IMG/VR virus record: IMGVR_UViG_3300032087_004763
Span: 1 to 64,000 of that record
Source: a virus
Reading direction: 5' to 3' (one strand)
Length of the DNA stretch: 64,000 nucleotides
Positions 39,982 through 48,182 of the stretch are shown one piece after another. How positions within the stretch are numbered: the first letter of the stretch is position 1; each line of letters starts with the position of its first letter. The position numbers were made by a program, and so were the translations under genes. The notes below the pieces were generated by a model that was given only the letters and a program-made list of their open reading frames with translations, did not search any database and was not told the DNA's origin.

Positions 39982-40333
39982 CACGGATCTCTTTCACAGT
40001 TGATGGTTTTTTACGATTGAGGAAGTCACGATCTGGATCTTGGCCGTCGATCTTACCACGAGAGTAGGCGACAGCAAACGAGGAATAGTTGATCAGATCT
40101 TTGAGTGAATCCTCGATTGATTCAAAGTTTGGTTTGTAGCTTGGATCATTCTCCATAGCTTCAAGTACTGACCACAGACGGATTGTCTTAGTATTGATCA
40201 GTTCCATAATTGACAAAATGCCACGCGGATAGTAATCTGCTTGGCGGATACGAGAGTTTTCATTCTGATAGTCTCGAGACTTTTTGTCTTGGATCTCTGC
40301 ACATTCTTGCAGGACTTTAATTGATTCACGCAT
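39965..40333 (-). CDS. DUF1599-like nucleotide-modification-associated protein
   Basis: ATG at 40333 follows the GIY-YIG-like stop; the longer frame from 40387 is rejected. The 122-aa product has VLQECAEIQDKKSRDYQN, YYPRGILSIMELINTKTIR and SIEDSLKDLINYSSFAVAY, the DUF1599 (nucleotide modification associated domain 1) pattern by memory. Directly upstream of the hydroxymethylase gene with 17-nt overlap, which fits the name. Confidence 0.7.
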   Translation of the reverse strand: MRESIKVLQECAEIQDKKSRDYQNENSRIRQADYYPRGILSIMELINTKTIRLWSVLEAMENDPSYKPNFESIEDSLKDLINYSSFAVAYSRGKIDGQDPDRDFLNRKKPSTVKEIRDAEGQ

Positions 40334-40337
40334 ATAA

Positions 40338-40808
40338 TTATCCAATTTGATTACAGAAAGGAAGTTCATTATTAACACATTCAGCAAGATACTGGTGTGT
40401 TAATCGTTTTTCGGTATTTTGATGAGTTGTCACTTCTTCAGTGATTTCATTACCTGTTAAAGGACATTTGAATTTAATAATTTCTCTAGGACAGCAAACT
40501 GCATATACATCGATCTTAGATTCATCAATTAAATCCATTACGTCCATAATACGTTTATTAGTCATATCTCCATAAGGACCACGACCTTGTTGATATGTAT
40601 TAATACGACCAGCAAATCCTAATTTACCGCCGGCTTTGCCAATTTTCATAAGTTTATTATCAACGTACATAAAATAAACAATATCACCAAGAGCAATAAT
40701 GTCTTTACGACGTAGATTTTCTTTACGGACAAAAGGCATTTGATCTCCGTCGATTTTAAAATATCCTAGATACTGTGATTTTTCACTAATCATTTGTTCA
40801 ATGTTCAT
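40338..40808 (-). CDS. GIY-YIG-like endonuclease-type protein
   Basis: A 156-aa protein with VYFMYVDNKLMKIGKAGG and FAGRINTYQQG, the fold signature of T5orf172/GIY-YIG nucleases, then a Cys pair (CCPRE, FKCPLTG). Driven by its own early-type promoter (40835-40862). Could be a homing-type nuclease or resident enzyme; catalytic Arg and Glu positions cannot be confirmed by eye. Confidence 0.65.
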   Translation of the reverse strand: MNIEQMISEKSQYLGYFKIDGDQMPFVRKENLRRKDIIALGDIVYFMYVDNKLMKIGKAGGKLGFAGRINTYQQGRGPYGDMTNKRIMDVMDLIDESKIDVYAVCCPREIIKFKCPLTGNEITEEVTTHQNTEKRLTHQYLAECVNNELPFCNQIG

Positions 40809-40834
40809 AATATGTTCTCCTCAATCTTTGTACC

Positions 40835-40862
40835 ATTATACCAAGATTTCTGGAAATGTACA
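40835..40862 (-). promoter_or_regulatory. Early-type promoter for the modification cluster
   Basis: TATAAT at 40840-40835 and TGTACA at 40862-40857 on the minus strand, 16-bp spacer; leader ends in ATTGAGGAGA. Everything down to 34929 can be read from here. Confidence 0.7.
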
Positions 40863-40869
40863 TCTTTTT

Positions 40870-41814
40870 TTACATATTTTTGTAAACAAATTCAAGTGCA
40901 CGATCTGCTTCTTTATCAAGTGGGCGGTTAGAGTACCAGTTACCGGTCTCGGCATCAAGCTGCTTACACATCTGTGAGATCTCTGCAGCAGTGATAGGGT
41001 ATTGCTTTCTTACGGCGTTTGCAGCCACAGAAACCATAATTCGATACATTGTATGATACCAGCCAGTACCAGTAATCGAACGATATTCCGCTTCAAGGTG
41101 TTTCGGAAAGAACGGACAGTCATGATATGAGTTCCAACTATAGTTAGTATTGTCTAGCTTAGACTTACGATGTTCAATGATTTGCTTTTGAACTTCTTCA
41201 GGCAGCCGATCAAAGAAGTTGTTTCCATCACGTTTCTCAGTATACGGAAACTCTTTGATCAGGGCATCAGGGTCAATAGGTGATATGCCACCACCATTAA
41301 AAATAAAATTGTCAGCACCAGCGTACCGACCAGGGACATAATACATTCTTGAAAGATCGCGTGTTTGTCGATCTGCGATGTGATCCAATTTTGTGTTAAG
41401 AGCATACCAGAAGGCTTTGATTTCATCTTTTCCCACTCTTCGCTCAAGTGGAAAGACAAGCCTAAACTTAGGACTATCCGGTGTGCTGCTTGCAGTACTA
41501 TAGCAAAGATAGTACCAATCACCAACCAACTCATCAAGCTCACTCTTTAGATCTCCTTTAAATTCGTGGTCATCAACATCGACTGCACACCAACGTCCCC
41601 AGTCGACAACATTATCATTTGCTCTTGTTTTATTTATAACATAGGTCGCCGGCGAAATGAGTTGTGCATCTTTCTTCGACGCACGATCCACCTTCGCCAG
41701 GTCATATAGTAGCTTTTCAAATTCGGCGAAGGATTTGAAATCCATCCGCTTGTGCGTTTTGTTATCAAAGATACTTTTGAATAAAGTGAGGGAAGTACCC
41801 GTGGTTTCCGTCAT
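40870..41814 (-). CDS. Archaeo-eukaryotic-type primase-like protein
   Basis: ATG at 41814 with AAGG upstream gives 314 aa; the frame to 41958 overlays the MazG-like gene. CAVDVDDHEFKGD supplies the DxD-type metal motif, CYSTASSTPDSPKFRLVFPL the S/H-x-R strand, and RDLSRMYYVPGRY the RDxSRxxxxPG motif of plasmid/phage AEP primases. A helical PriCT-like C-terminus follows (TAAEISQMCKQLD). It likely primes replication with gp41, replacing or adding to a DnaG-type gp61. Primase activity is inferred. Confidence 0.65.
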   Translation of the reverse strand: MTETTGTSLTLFKSIFDNKTHKRMDFKSFAEFEKLLYDLAKVDRASKKDAQLISPATYVINKTRANDNVVDWGRWCAVDVDDHEFKGDLKSELDELVGDWYYLCYSTASSTPDSPKFRLVFPLERRVGKDEIKAFWYALNTKLDHIADRQTRDLSRMYYVPGRYAGADNFIFNGGGISPIDPDALIKEFPYTEKRDGNNFFDRLPEEVQKQIIEHRKSKLDNTNYSWNSYHDCPFFPKHLEAEYRSITGTGWYHTMYRIMVSVAANAVRKQYPITAAEISQMCKQLDAETGNWYSNRPLDKEADRALEFVYKNM

Positions 41815-42199
41815 GGCTCGGTGCCTTCCATTCGAGTGGTTTGATGAGGTCTGGTAATCCGAGTGGATTTGGTCGTTCGGGCTTGACGCCAACTTTTTTC
41901 GCCATGTTTGCATTATGTACTTCATCCCAAGCTTTATGAGAGTTGATACCGAAGGCATCCAATGTGCCTAGGGCAACGACGATAATATCGATCAGACCGT
42001 CAACCACCTCTTCTGGGTCTTGGTCGTGATAGATCGCCTTCAATGTTTCTTTATATTCTTCGTTGATAAAATCCATACGAAAGTTAAGAAACGATTTCAA
42101 TGCTTCTTTATCGCCTTCTTCAATTTTAGTTCTTACCCATTCATGTACGCCATACTTTGCATGCATGTCATGAATATCTTTTACCATGTCATTTGACAT
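41765..42199 (-). CDS. MazG-like pyrophosphohydrolase (PRA-PH type)
   Basis: A 144-aa all-alpha NTP-PPase: FRMDFINEEYKETLKA (ExxxE) and VDGLIDIIVVALGTLDAFG (DxxxD), HKAWDEVHNANMAKK, and a C-terminal RPNPLGLPDLIKPLEWKAPSH extension common to the phage family. It cleaves nucleotide triphosphates to monophosphates. First gene after the promoter at 42223-42251; overlaps the primase-like gene by 50 nt. Confidence 0.85.
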   Translation of the reverse strand: MSNDMVKDIHDMHAKYGVHEWVRTKIEEGDKEALKSFLNFRMDFINEEYKETLKAIYHDQDPEEVVDGLIDIIVVALGTLDAFGINSHKAWDEVHNANMAKKVGVKPERPNPLGLPDLIKPLEWKAPSHDGNHGYFPHFIQKYL

Positions 42200-42222
42200 T
42201 TACTTTCTCCGTTTAGATGGAT

Positions 42223-42251
42223 ATTATACATTGATTCTCTGGGAATGTACA
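42223..42251 (-). promoter_or_regulatory. Early-type promoter for MazG-like and primase-like genes
   Basis: TATAAT at 42228-42223 and TGTACA at 42251-42246, 17-bp spacer, right after the end of the DNA polymerase gene. Confidence 0.7.
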
Positions 42252-42254
42252 CAG

Positions 42255-44696
42255 TTAAATAAAAAATTCTTCAAGGGTAGCCTGCTTCTCCGCTTCCCAA
42301 CCGATTGCATTCAGAATAAAATTCAACGGCTCGATGAACGTCTTCTCGAACTGCTTGTCGTAGTCTACATATTTATGCAGCTGAAGTTCTGGAGGTAAGT
42401 AGTCCGGGAACGTGATGACATTCTCACGGATGTGGTTAGGCATCTTCAGATAGCAGAATTTGGCTTTATCCCCAGCTTGAATAAGTTCATATTTCTTCTG
42501 AAGGGACTTGTCCTTGATATAATGATTGTAGAGTAACGCACCGCGCACATGTATCGGCGTACCCTTCGTGTAGATTGATTTTCGATCTGACCATTTGACA
42601 ACCTCCGAGACACCACGTGGGAAGGATACCTCTTCTGGAGAAAGCGAGTTAAATCTTGATTTGAATTCAGCAATCGCCTGTTGCGTTTCCTCCTCAGTGG
42701 ACGAGACAATAACCTTAAAGAGTTTCTTGAGCGCATCCCTGCAAACAGCCGGGGTAGACGATTTGATGGCTTCGATCCCCATGATCTTGAGTTTGGGTTC
42801 CGCATACTGAACTCCTTCCGAGTTGTGTACGTTAAGTATGTATCTTTTCTTTGCCGTCCAGATACCACGATCGGCAATGACTTCGCGTGACATCTCCATA
42901 CGTTTCTTGTAGCAGTTCATGTTGTGGAAGAGTTCGTCGTACGCTTTCTCAAGGACTTTCTCGAAGTGGGTTTTGCACGCCTCGTCGAGGAACTTGACCG
43001 GGTCAGGCGGATTGAAATGCTGAACAAAGCTGCCAAAATCAACGTAAAGAGAATCAGTGTCAATTGCGATAACATAGTCTTTGTCCGTCTTCAGTAGTTT
43101 GTTCATCTCAGCATTGATTGCTGTCTCGGCCCACTGGATCACACGTTGACCCGTGAGTGTCACACCCTCTGCTAAGCGGAGATCAAAATATTTAAAGTAT
43201 ACGTTGCCAAGAGCACCATAGAGAGAGTTAAGAAGAATTTTGAGGGCCATCTGCCTGTTCTCAAGCTGATTAATCTCCTTCTCAAGAGCATATGTTTTTT
43301 CCTTTTCGTATTCTTGTTGAGCCGCAAGCATCATCTTTTTGATGCTCGTCCTTTCATCATAGTAGTCAATAATGATATTCGGAATCACACCTTCACGGTC
43401 TTTACGATAGAATGAACCATTTGCTGCACAGGTTGCGTCTTCTGATTGTCTATCAATCAATGTCTCGGTTGACATATTCCACTGTACAATGATGTTCGGG
43501 TACAGTGAATTTAAGTCAAACGATACTACCCAATCATGCAGTCCGACCTGAGGTTCTTTCACAAAGCCACCGGCAAAAGATTGCTTCTGTGCTGGTATGA
43601 CTTCGAGTGGTGGCACCTTCCTGAGTGACTGCAGCTTACGATAGATAATCGATTCCCATATTGCAGTCGTACCAAACGTGTCATTGTAATTGACACCACC
43701 TTTGTATGCCACTGTCATGGCAAGAGTAATCAGACCCATCTTGTCTTCAAGACGTTCGACCAACTGAACATCCTTCATGTTATAGTCGATGTATCTCTGA
43801 TAGTCATCCTTGTACAGATTACGAAGAGAACCAGATTCTTCGAAGCTGAGTTTCTTTTCACCAAGAACTACGGATGCAATGTGATCTAGCTTATAGGATT
43901 CCTGTGCACCGTACGAGTAACCAAACTTCTGGAACAGTTCTAGGTAGTCTAGCTGACTGATACCCTTGATATCGTATGTGTCTTCCTTGCGTTGACGACG
44001 TGTGACCTCACGATAATCGATCAGTCCCCACGGTGAATATTTATTCACGGCTTCTAGCCCAACGACCTTTGCCGTGCGATTAATTAGATACGGAACATCG
44101 AAGAATCGAATATTCCAGCCAGTGATTACATCAGGACTGTGAATCGGATTGTTCCAGTATTCCAGGAACTTTACTAGCAGGTCAAACTCGTTATCACATT
44201 TAATGAAGTGAACTGGTTGGATCAGGGCTTTCTCTGTATCAAAGTCGCCATAGCCCCAGACACGGTAGTAGTCGTTCTTGTTTGACTTGACCGTGATCGA
44301 TAGGACTTCTTGGTCTGCCTTTGATGGTTCAGGGAATCCATCCTCGTAGGCAGTTTCGATATCGATTGTCAGGACGTTGATTGTATCCCGGTCAAATGTG
44401 ATATCACGTGGAAATTTCTCTGTGATATATTGATGGATATAATTCTTTGCCCCATAGATTTTGTAGCCAGCCACATCACGATACATCTCGACGTGGTTCT
44501 TGGCATCTTTCATGGAGTCAAATTGGATTGAGTCTACGTCTGCTCCATCAATAGAAGTCCATCCCGTAGGTTTACGGGATGTGACATAGAGAGTTGGTTT
44601 GAATTTTTCTTTACGTTGGACACGCTCACCATTGTCGGCGTATCCTCGGTAAAGTATTGAGTTTGCATAACGATTAACTGATGTATAAAAGGGCAT
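42255..44696 (-). CDS. 43: DNA polymerase, family B (T4 gp43-like)
   Basis: The 813-aa polymerase has Exo I DIETA, an intact proofreading domain, motif [16 protein letters not shown], motif [14 protein letters not shown] and motif [11 protein letters not shown], ending with LEEFFI-type residues that in T4 bind the gp45 clamp. No intein or intron interrupts it. It lies behind its own promoter (44720-44748) and away from the regA-62-44-45 cluster, unlike T4. Confidence 0.96.
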   Translation of the reverse strand: MPFYTSVNRYANSILYRGYADNGERVQRKEKFKPTLYVTSRKPTGWTSIDGADVDSIQFDSMKDAKNHVEMYRDVAGYKIYGAKNYIHQYITEKFPRDITFDRDTINVLTIDIETAYEDGFPEPSKADQEVLSITVKSNKNDYYRVWGYGDFDTEKALIQPVHFIKCDNEFDLLVKFLEYWNNPIHSPDVITGWNIRFFDVPYLINRTAKVVGLEAVNKYSPWGLIDYREVTRRQRKEDTYDIKGISQLDYLELFQKFGYSYGAQESYKLDHIASVVLGEKKLSFEESGSLRNLYKDDYQRYIDYNMKDVQLVERLEDKMGLITLAMTVAYKGGVNYNDTFGTTAIWESIIYRKLQSLRKVPPLEVIPAQKQSFAGGFVKEPQVGLHDWVVSFDLNSLYPNIIVQWNMSTETLIDRQSEDATCAANGSFYRKDREGVIPNIIIDYYDERTSIKKMMLAAQQEYEKEKTYALEKEINQLENRQMALKILLNSLYGALGNVYFKYFDLRLAEGVTLTGQRVIQWAETAINAEMNKLLKTDKDYVIAIDTDSLYVDFGSFVQHFNPPDPVKFLDEACKTHFEKVLEKAYDELFHNMNCYKKRMEMSREVIADRGIWTAKKRYILNVHNSEGVQYAEPKLKIMGIEAIKSSTPAVCRDALKKLFKVIVSSTEEETQQAIAEFKSRFNSLSPEEVSFPRGVSEVVKWSDRKSIYTKGTPIHVRGALLYNHYIKDKSLQKKYELIQAGDKAKFCYLKMPNHIRENVITFPDYLPPELQLHKYVDYDKQFEKTFIEPLNFILNAIGWEAEKQATLEEFFI

Positions 44697-44719
44697 AGAT
44701 TCTCCATGATGAATAGGGT

Positions 44720-44748
44720 ATTATACACCGGATTTGAGTAAAAGTAAA
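44720..44748 (-). promoter_or_regulatory. Early-type promoter for DNA polymerase
   Basis: TATAAT at 44725-44720 and TTTACT (TGTTTACT) at 44748-44743, 17-bp spacer, 24 nt before the gp43 ATG. The TTTAC -35 is the T4 early form. Confidence 0.65.
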
Positions 44749-44751
44749 CAG

Positions 44752-44889
44752 TTAAAGTGGTCCCCAGAACAATTCAGTAAGAAACATGGCTATTGCAGCA
44801 ATGCCTAAAAAATACGGGAAGACTAAAAGCGTTCTCGAAAACCAGCCAGAATTCTTAAACTCTTCCCACCACGTATCATTCCTTAACAT
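44752..44889 (-). CDS. Small membrane protein (45 aa)
   Basis: MLRNDTWWEEFKNSGWFSRTL... with a transmembrane helix at about 20-41. Overlaps the upstream gene by 14 nt. The frame is open, has a charged N-terminus suitable for insertion, and fills a gap. Function unknown. Confidence 0.5.
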   Translation of the reverse strand: MLRNDTWWEEFKNSGWFSRTLLVFPYFLGIAAIAMFLTELFWGPL

Positions 44890-45094
44890 CTTCGATACTT
44901 ACGATAGACGATTTCGAAATATCCTCGTAAGCTTCTTCTTCATGATTATAGAACACAATCCTATGATTAGTAGGATTCATATTTAAGTGAGGAACTTCGG
45001 AGAGAATCTTTGTAATCTTTTCTCCTGTTCTATAATGTTTAAACGTTATCTTCTTCACATTGTCCACAACAATCTGGTGTGCCGCATTTATCAT
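44876..45094 (-). CDS. Hypothetical 72-aa protein
   Basis: Small beta-like protein (ITFKHYRTGEKITKIL, RIVFYNHEEEAYEDI) with an acidic tail. Overlaps neighbours on both sides in different frames. No family recognised. Confidence 0.55.
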   Translation of the reverse strand: MINAAHQIVVDNVKKITFKHYRTGEKITKILSEVPHLNMNPTNHRIVFYNHEEEAYEDISKSSIVSIEDVKE

Positions 45095-45188
45095 GTACTA
45101 CTCCATCACCCTCGAGAGGATTATCTAACCATACATGGCCATCGGAGTCTGCCTCCGGGCCTTTCCATTTATCAACCGTAGACGACAT
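45039..45188 (-). CDS. Cys-rich microprotein (49 aa)
   Basis: MSSTVDKWKGPEADSDGHVW... ending with CGTPDCCGQCEED. Four clustered Cys could bind zinc or an Fe-S unit. AAGG lies 4 nt before the ATG. It overlaps the peroxiredoxin end by 17 nt and the 72-aa gene by 56 nt, so one of the two starts may be wrong. Confidence 0.45.
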   Translation of the reverse strand: MSSTVDKWKGPEADSDGHVWLDNPLEGDGVVHDKCGTPDCCGQCEEDNV

Positions 45189-45720
45189 CAGCCTTCAACA
45201 TATTAAAATAGTCTAGCACTGCTTCTGGTGATGATTCACCATATGGGTCTGGATCATCTTCAGTAGCATCTGGTTCCACAAACATTTTCTCGATCACGCC
45301 GTTATCAACGATCATTGCATAGCGACGACTACGCTTACCGAAACAGACGTCTGTCATATCAACTAACATGCCCATCTTTTCAGTAAACTCTCCGTTGCCG
45401 TCTGGAATGAAATCGATCTTACCAAATGCATCTTGATCAAGCATCCACTTACGCATTACAAAAGAATCATTTACCGACAAAACGTAGATCTCGTCGATCC
45501 CATTTGCTTTGATAGCCTCTCGTTGCTCTACAAAACCCGGCACTTGATAAGTGGAACAGGTGGGTGTAAATGCACCTGGTAGGGAGAATACTAGAACTCG
45601 CTGTGCTAGAAATATGTCCTTTGTTGTTTGATCTACCCATTTAAATGGATTGTCTCCTCCAATAGACTCGTCTCTTACTCTCTTCTTGAAAGTGACGTTT
45701 GGTACTGGTTGTCCTTCCAT
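45172..45720 (-). CDS. Peroxiredoxin (Prx5-like, AhpC/TSA family)
   Basis: A 182-aa thiol peroxidase with the peroxidatic Cys55 in LPGAFTPTCS, upstream RVLVFSL, and YVLSVNDSFVMRKW, then RYAMIVDNGVIEKMFVE. Prx5-type enzymes reduce peroxides with glutaredoxin or thioredoxin. The glutaredoxin domain of the phage NrdA could be a partner, but this is speculative. Antioxidant genes are typical auxiliary genes of marine phages. Confidence 0.88.
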   Translation of the reverse strand: MEGQPVPNVTFKKRVRDESIGGDNPFKWVDQTTKDIFLAQRVLVFSLPGAFTPTCSTYQVPGFVEQREAIKANGIDEIYVLSVNDSFVMRKWMLDQDAFGKIDFIPDGNGEFTEKMGMLVDMTDVCFGKRSRRYAMIVDNGVIEKMFVEPDATEDDPDPYGESSPEAVLDYFNMLKADVVYG

Positions 45721-45863
45721 TACCCTTGTCCTCTGTATGTCTTGTGTGATCGCCTCTTCGTTTTGTTCATCGAAGAAGTTTTAATTGTACCTCTACCGAT
45801 AGAGGTTCCTTTTTTAAAAGATTCAGGGCGCCATGCGACACCCAACGAACTCTTGCTTGCCAT
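45720..45863 (-). CDS. Conserved basic microprotein (YRGQG motif, 47 aa)
   Basis: MASKSSLGVAWRPESFKKGTS..., then IGRG, NKTKRRSHKTYRGQG. The TSIGRxxx...KRRSxKxYRGQG pattern is a conserved marine T4-like microprotein. TAATG coupling at both ends. Probably RNA or DNA binding because it is very basic. Confidence 0.65.
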   Translation of the reverse strand: MASKSSLGVAWRPESFKKGTSIGRGTIKTSSMNKTKRRSHKTYRGQG

Positions 45864-45964
45864 TAGTCTTTTAATCTCTTTACAAAATCAATAATGCCAT
45901 CTAGCTTCCATCTTACGATCCACCCTAAAGCGAATCCAAGTATAAATCCTAATGTCATAAACAT
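45863..45964 (-). CDS. Small membrane protein (33 aa)
   Basis: MFMTLGFILGFALGWIVRWKL... one transmembrane helix with Gly zipper, then a basic tail. TAATG coupled to the endolysin gene and to the YRGQG microprotein. In this spot it might influence lysis (antiholin-like), which is a guess. Confidence 0.55.
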   Translation of the reverse strand: MFMTLGFILGFALGWIVRWKLDGIIDFVKRLKD

Positions 45965-46428
45965 TATGCGTTAATCCCTTCGCTATATTGTGTCTTACCA
46001 TCTACGCGTGATGCAGTTAGAATGGACTTTCTGTTATCCCCATCAGCTTTGTAGCTAACATGTACCCAACCAGAATCAGGGATACCGGGAGTATAGAACT
46101 CGAGAATAAGCTGATCAAAATCCAGGTTGTCTCGGATCCATTCTGCCAACTCTGCATTAGGAACGCCCGGCACTTCGATGTCAGCTGCTTCACCTTTGCA
46201 ATGCTGGCTCTTACTAGATCCACCAACAGCAGCATTAAGGTCAGGGGAACGATAACCGCTATTAAGCACAGTAGGACCAAAATGGTCTCGTACAGGTTGT
46301 ACAACATTTTCGAAAAGAGCGATCGCTGCATCCATGTGATCTCCCTGTGGAGTGTTGTCGATCCCCTTACGCTCAGCAGTCTGTGACTTTGTAAATTCTG
46401 CTAGGGAAAAGTTCTTAGATAGTTTCAT
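45964..46428 (-). CDS. Endolysin candidate, M15 peptidase
   Basis: ATG at 46428 has CAGGAG upstream; the longer frame from 46560 is rejected. The 154-aa product is a peptidase M15A-type carboxypeptidase: LNSGYRSPDLNAAVGG, zinc ligands His76 and Asp83 (SQHCKGEAADIE), and WVHVSY (His123). It cleaves peptidoglycan peptides. No signal peptide, so it needs a holin. Spanins are at 6354-7095. Confidence 0.85.
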   Translation of the reverse strand: MKLSKNFSLAEFTKSQTAERKGIDNTPQGDHMDAAIALFENVVQPVRDHFGPTVLNSGYRSPDLNAAVGGSSKSQHCKGEAADIEVPGVPNAELAEWIRDNLDFDQLILEFYTPGIPDSGWVHVSYKADGDNRKSILTASRVDGKTQYSEGINA

Positions 46429-46471
46429 TTTATCTCCTGTAGAAAGGAGCCCCGTAGGACTCCTTCTAACT

Positions 46472-46708
46472 TTAGTCTTTCTTTGTGACGAACTTATAAA
46501 GCTCTTCAGCCTTAGACATGATCTCTTGAGGCTGGTACATTTTTGGTGTGTACTTCTCAAAGATTTCTTTTACGTCTTGTGAGTTTTTCTCAGCCTGATT
46601 GACCATGGTCCAGTATTGTTGATTAGCAATCTCATACTGTTGGTCCATCAGATCCTTAGCCATTTTCAATACATCGAAGCGAAGTTCGAATGGTGATTTG
46701 TTTGACAT
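46472..46708 (-). CDS. Hypothetical 78-aa helical protein
   Basis: Starts MSNKSPFELRFDVLKMAKDLMD and continues as an amphipathic helix with YWTMVNQAEKNS. The start motif SPFExRxDVLKMAKEML recurs in marine T4-like phages. Function unknown. Confidence 0.65.
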   Translation of the reverse strand: MSNKSPFELRFDVLKMAKDLMDQQYEIANQQYWTMVNQAEKNSQDVKEIFEKYTPKMYQPQEIMSKAEELYKFVTKKD

Positions 46709-46803
46709 ATCTGTGTCCTCTGTGTGTGTATATTGGCCTTCGGCCGAACATTAGAGTAACCCAAGCTAGCTAGTAATATCATACCAGCAACGATCAGATT
46801 GAA

Positions 46804-47055
46804 TTACTCTTTTCCTTTAGTCGTGTCGTCCAGGATAAACTGAACAACTTCATGATACGTCATATCTTTGAAGTCCTTGTTATGTGTCTTCAAGTGATGT
46901 GCTGTATCAAATGCCGCTTGTAAACGGCGGGCTTCAATGAACGCCTCAAAGATGCGAACAAAGAAGTTACCTACGGCCAGTGCCAGCAACATTACTGGTG
47001 CTACTGCCCTCTTCCAAGAGTAACTCAGACTCTCTTGATGTGTTGTGGTTGTCAT
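46804..47055 (-). CDS. Small membrane protein (83 aa)
   Basis: ATG at 47055 lies after GAGGAGTCACAC; the frame from 47088 is rejected. Product has a transmembrane helix at about 17-36 (VAPVMLLALAVGNFFVRIF) followed by a soluble helix. Overlaps the Hsp20 gene by 89 nt. Confidence 0.55.
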   Translation of the reverse strand: MTTTTHQESLSYSWKRAVAPVMLLALAVGNFFVRIFEAFIEARRLQAAFDTAHHLKTHNKDFKDMTYHEVVQFILDDTTKGKE

Positions 47056-47488
47056 GTGTGACTCCTCGTGAATTTGAACTAATTTCAATTTGACGAGGAC
47101 GCATCTCTTCTGGGACGACTACTTCCAAACCAATGGCAAGTATGCCATCCGTAAGATCTGCTCCATTTACCTGAACATACTCAGACAAACGAAATGTTTT
47201 TTCGAATTTCTTGGTCGAGATATTCTTGTGAATGTATTCTCTACCTCGATTTTCATGCTTACCCCTGACCTTCAGCGATCTATCCTTTACCTCGATATCT
47301 AACTCATTGCGAGCGAAACCAGCAACTGCCAGTTCGATAAGATACTTGGTATCGTCGACCTTGACGATATTGTGTGGGGGATAGTTATCGTTCGCATGCC
47401 TTGCGACACGGTCGAGCTCATCAAACAAATGATCGAACCCTACAAACGCCGAACGTGGGAAAAGTGAATGTACACCTTGTACTGTCAT
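46967..47488 (-). CDS. Small heat-shock protein (Hsp20)
   Basis: A 173-aa alpha-crystallin-type chaperone: YPPHNIVKVDDTKYLIELAVAGF, DIEVKDRSLKVRGKHE, FEKTFRLSEYVQVNGADLTDGIL and the IxI anchor RQIEI near residue 137. The remaining ~35 residues overlap the next gene in another frame and look unconserved. Hsp20 is common in marine T4-like phages and may protect scaffold or host proteins. No early-type promoter seen; TATATATAG is at about 47541-47549. Confidence 0.9.
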   Translation of the reverse strand: MTVQGVHSLFPRSAFVGFDHLFDELDRVARHANDNYPPHNIVKVDDTKYLIELAVAGFARNELDIEVKDRSLKVRGKHENRGREYIHKNISTKKFEKTFRLSEYVQVNGADLTDGILAIGLEVVVPEEMRPRQIEISSNSRGVTHDNHNTSRESELLLEEGSSTSNVAGTGRR

Positions 47489-47549
47489 GATTGACCTCCT
47501 AATTAAGCAAGGTTATGTTACTCGGACCGGACCTATTCCGCATCCGTTA

Positions 47550-47678
47550 CTATATATACAGGAACCTATAAAGTTCTAGCATATATTTAAACTTTTTTGG
47601 TTGATGAATTGGATCAGGAAGCTTTCCGAAAAGCTCCAACATTTTCTCTAAATGTTTTTCTACTTCCTTTGAATTCAT
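47550..47678 (-). CDS. Conserved microprotein (42 aa)
   Basis: MNSKEVEKHLEKMLELFGKL, then PDPIHQPKKFKYML. PNxxHxPKxFxY-type short proteins recur in marine T4-like phages. It overlaps the zinc-ribbon gene by 65 nt in another frame with no convincing Shine-Dalgarno. Confidence 0.5.
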   Translation of the reverse strand: MNSKEVEKHLEKMLELFGKLPDPIHQPKKFKYMLELYRFLYI

Positions 47679-47775
47679 TTTCGCATTTATCACTACAAAA
47701 ATTTACCCAATCTGCATCAATCATTTTACGAAATTCTTTTTGACAGTTAGGGCATTCGATTTTTTTATAGTTCAT
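47614..47775 (-). CDS. Zinc-ribbon microprotein (53 aa)
   Basis: MNYKKIECPNCQKEFRKM..., then FCSDKCENEFKG. The CPNC...FCSxxC pairs make a treble-clef/zinc-ribbon like MYND-type phage zinc fingers (homing endonuclease ZF style). ATGA-coupled to regA, so it is co-translated with it. Confidence 0.65.
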   Translation of the reverse strand: MNYKKIECPNCQKEFRKMIDADWVNFCSDKCENEFKGSRKTFRENVGAFRKAS

Positions 47776-48182
47776 TTGTTTCCTATATTGTACTTAGGAC
47801 AAAGCTCCCATTGATCCTTATCTTTGAAAGAGATAATTTTAATTTGTCTGAGAGGAGCAAGGGGTTTTGCCGACTCACCATTCTCGATAGTGATAAGACC
47901 CCAATCAGACATGAGTGTAGCGATAGTATTTCGGCGGGCTACGTCGTTCTCTTCTAGATTAGATTTTTTTCCATCTAGGAGAAAGAGTTCTTTGAAGTGT
48001 ACTATGAAATACCTACCCTGTTTATGTAGGATATGGCACGATTGAAATAGTTTCTTGTCTTTCCGTGATGCGACTCCGATGCGAGTCAGCGTTTCTCTTA
48101 CTTTCAAAAAGTCATCCGGTTCATTGAGTGTTACCTCGAGCATCTTACTCGGGTTCCATTCTACGAGATTATTTTCTTCCAC
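47772..48182 (-). CDS. regA: Translational repressor RegA
   Basis: A 136-aa RNA-binding repressor. Match to T4 RegA is strong: LNEPDDFLKVRETLTRIGVAS, QSCHILHKQGRYFIVHFKE, SDWGLITIENG and the end WELCPKYNIGNK. In T4 it shuts off early mRNAs by covering start sites. Overlaps gene 62 by 14 nt, as part of the regA-62-44-45 cluster. Confidence 0.95.
   Translation of the reverse strand: MEENNLVEWNPSKMLEVTLNEPDDFLKVRETLTRIGVASRKDKKLFQSCHILHKQGRYFIVHFKELFLLDGKKSNLEENDVARRNTIATLMSDWGLITIENGESAKPLAPLRQIKIISFKDKDQWELCPKYNIGNK

Noticed and set aside
46709-46803. 38-codon minus frame MILLASLGYSN...
   Set aside because: No Shine-Dalgarno and its end overlaps the next gene deeply; the 95-nt gap holds only a small GGCC hairpin.
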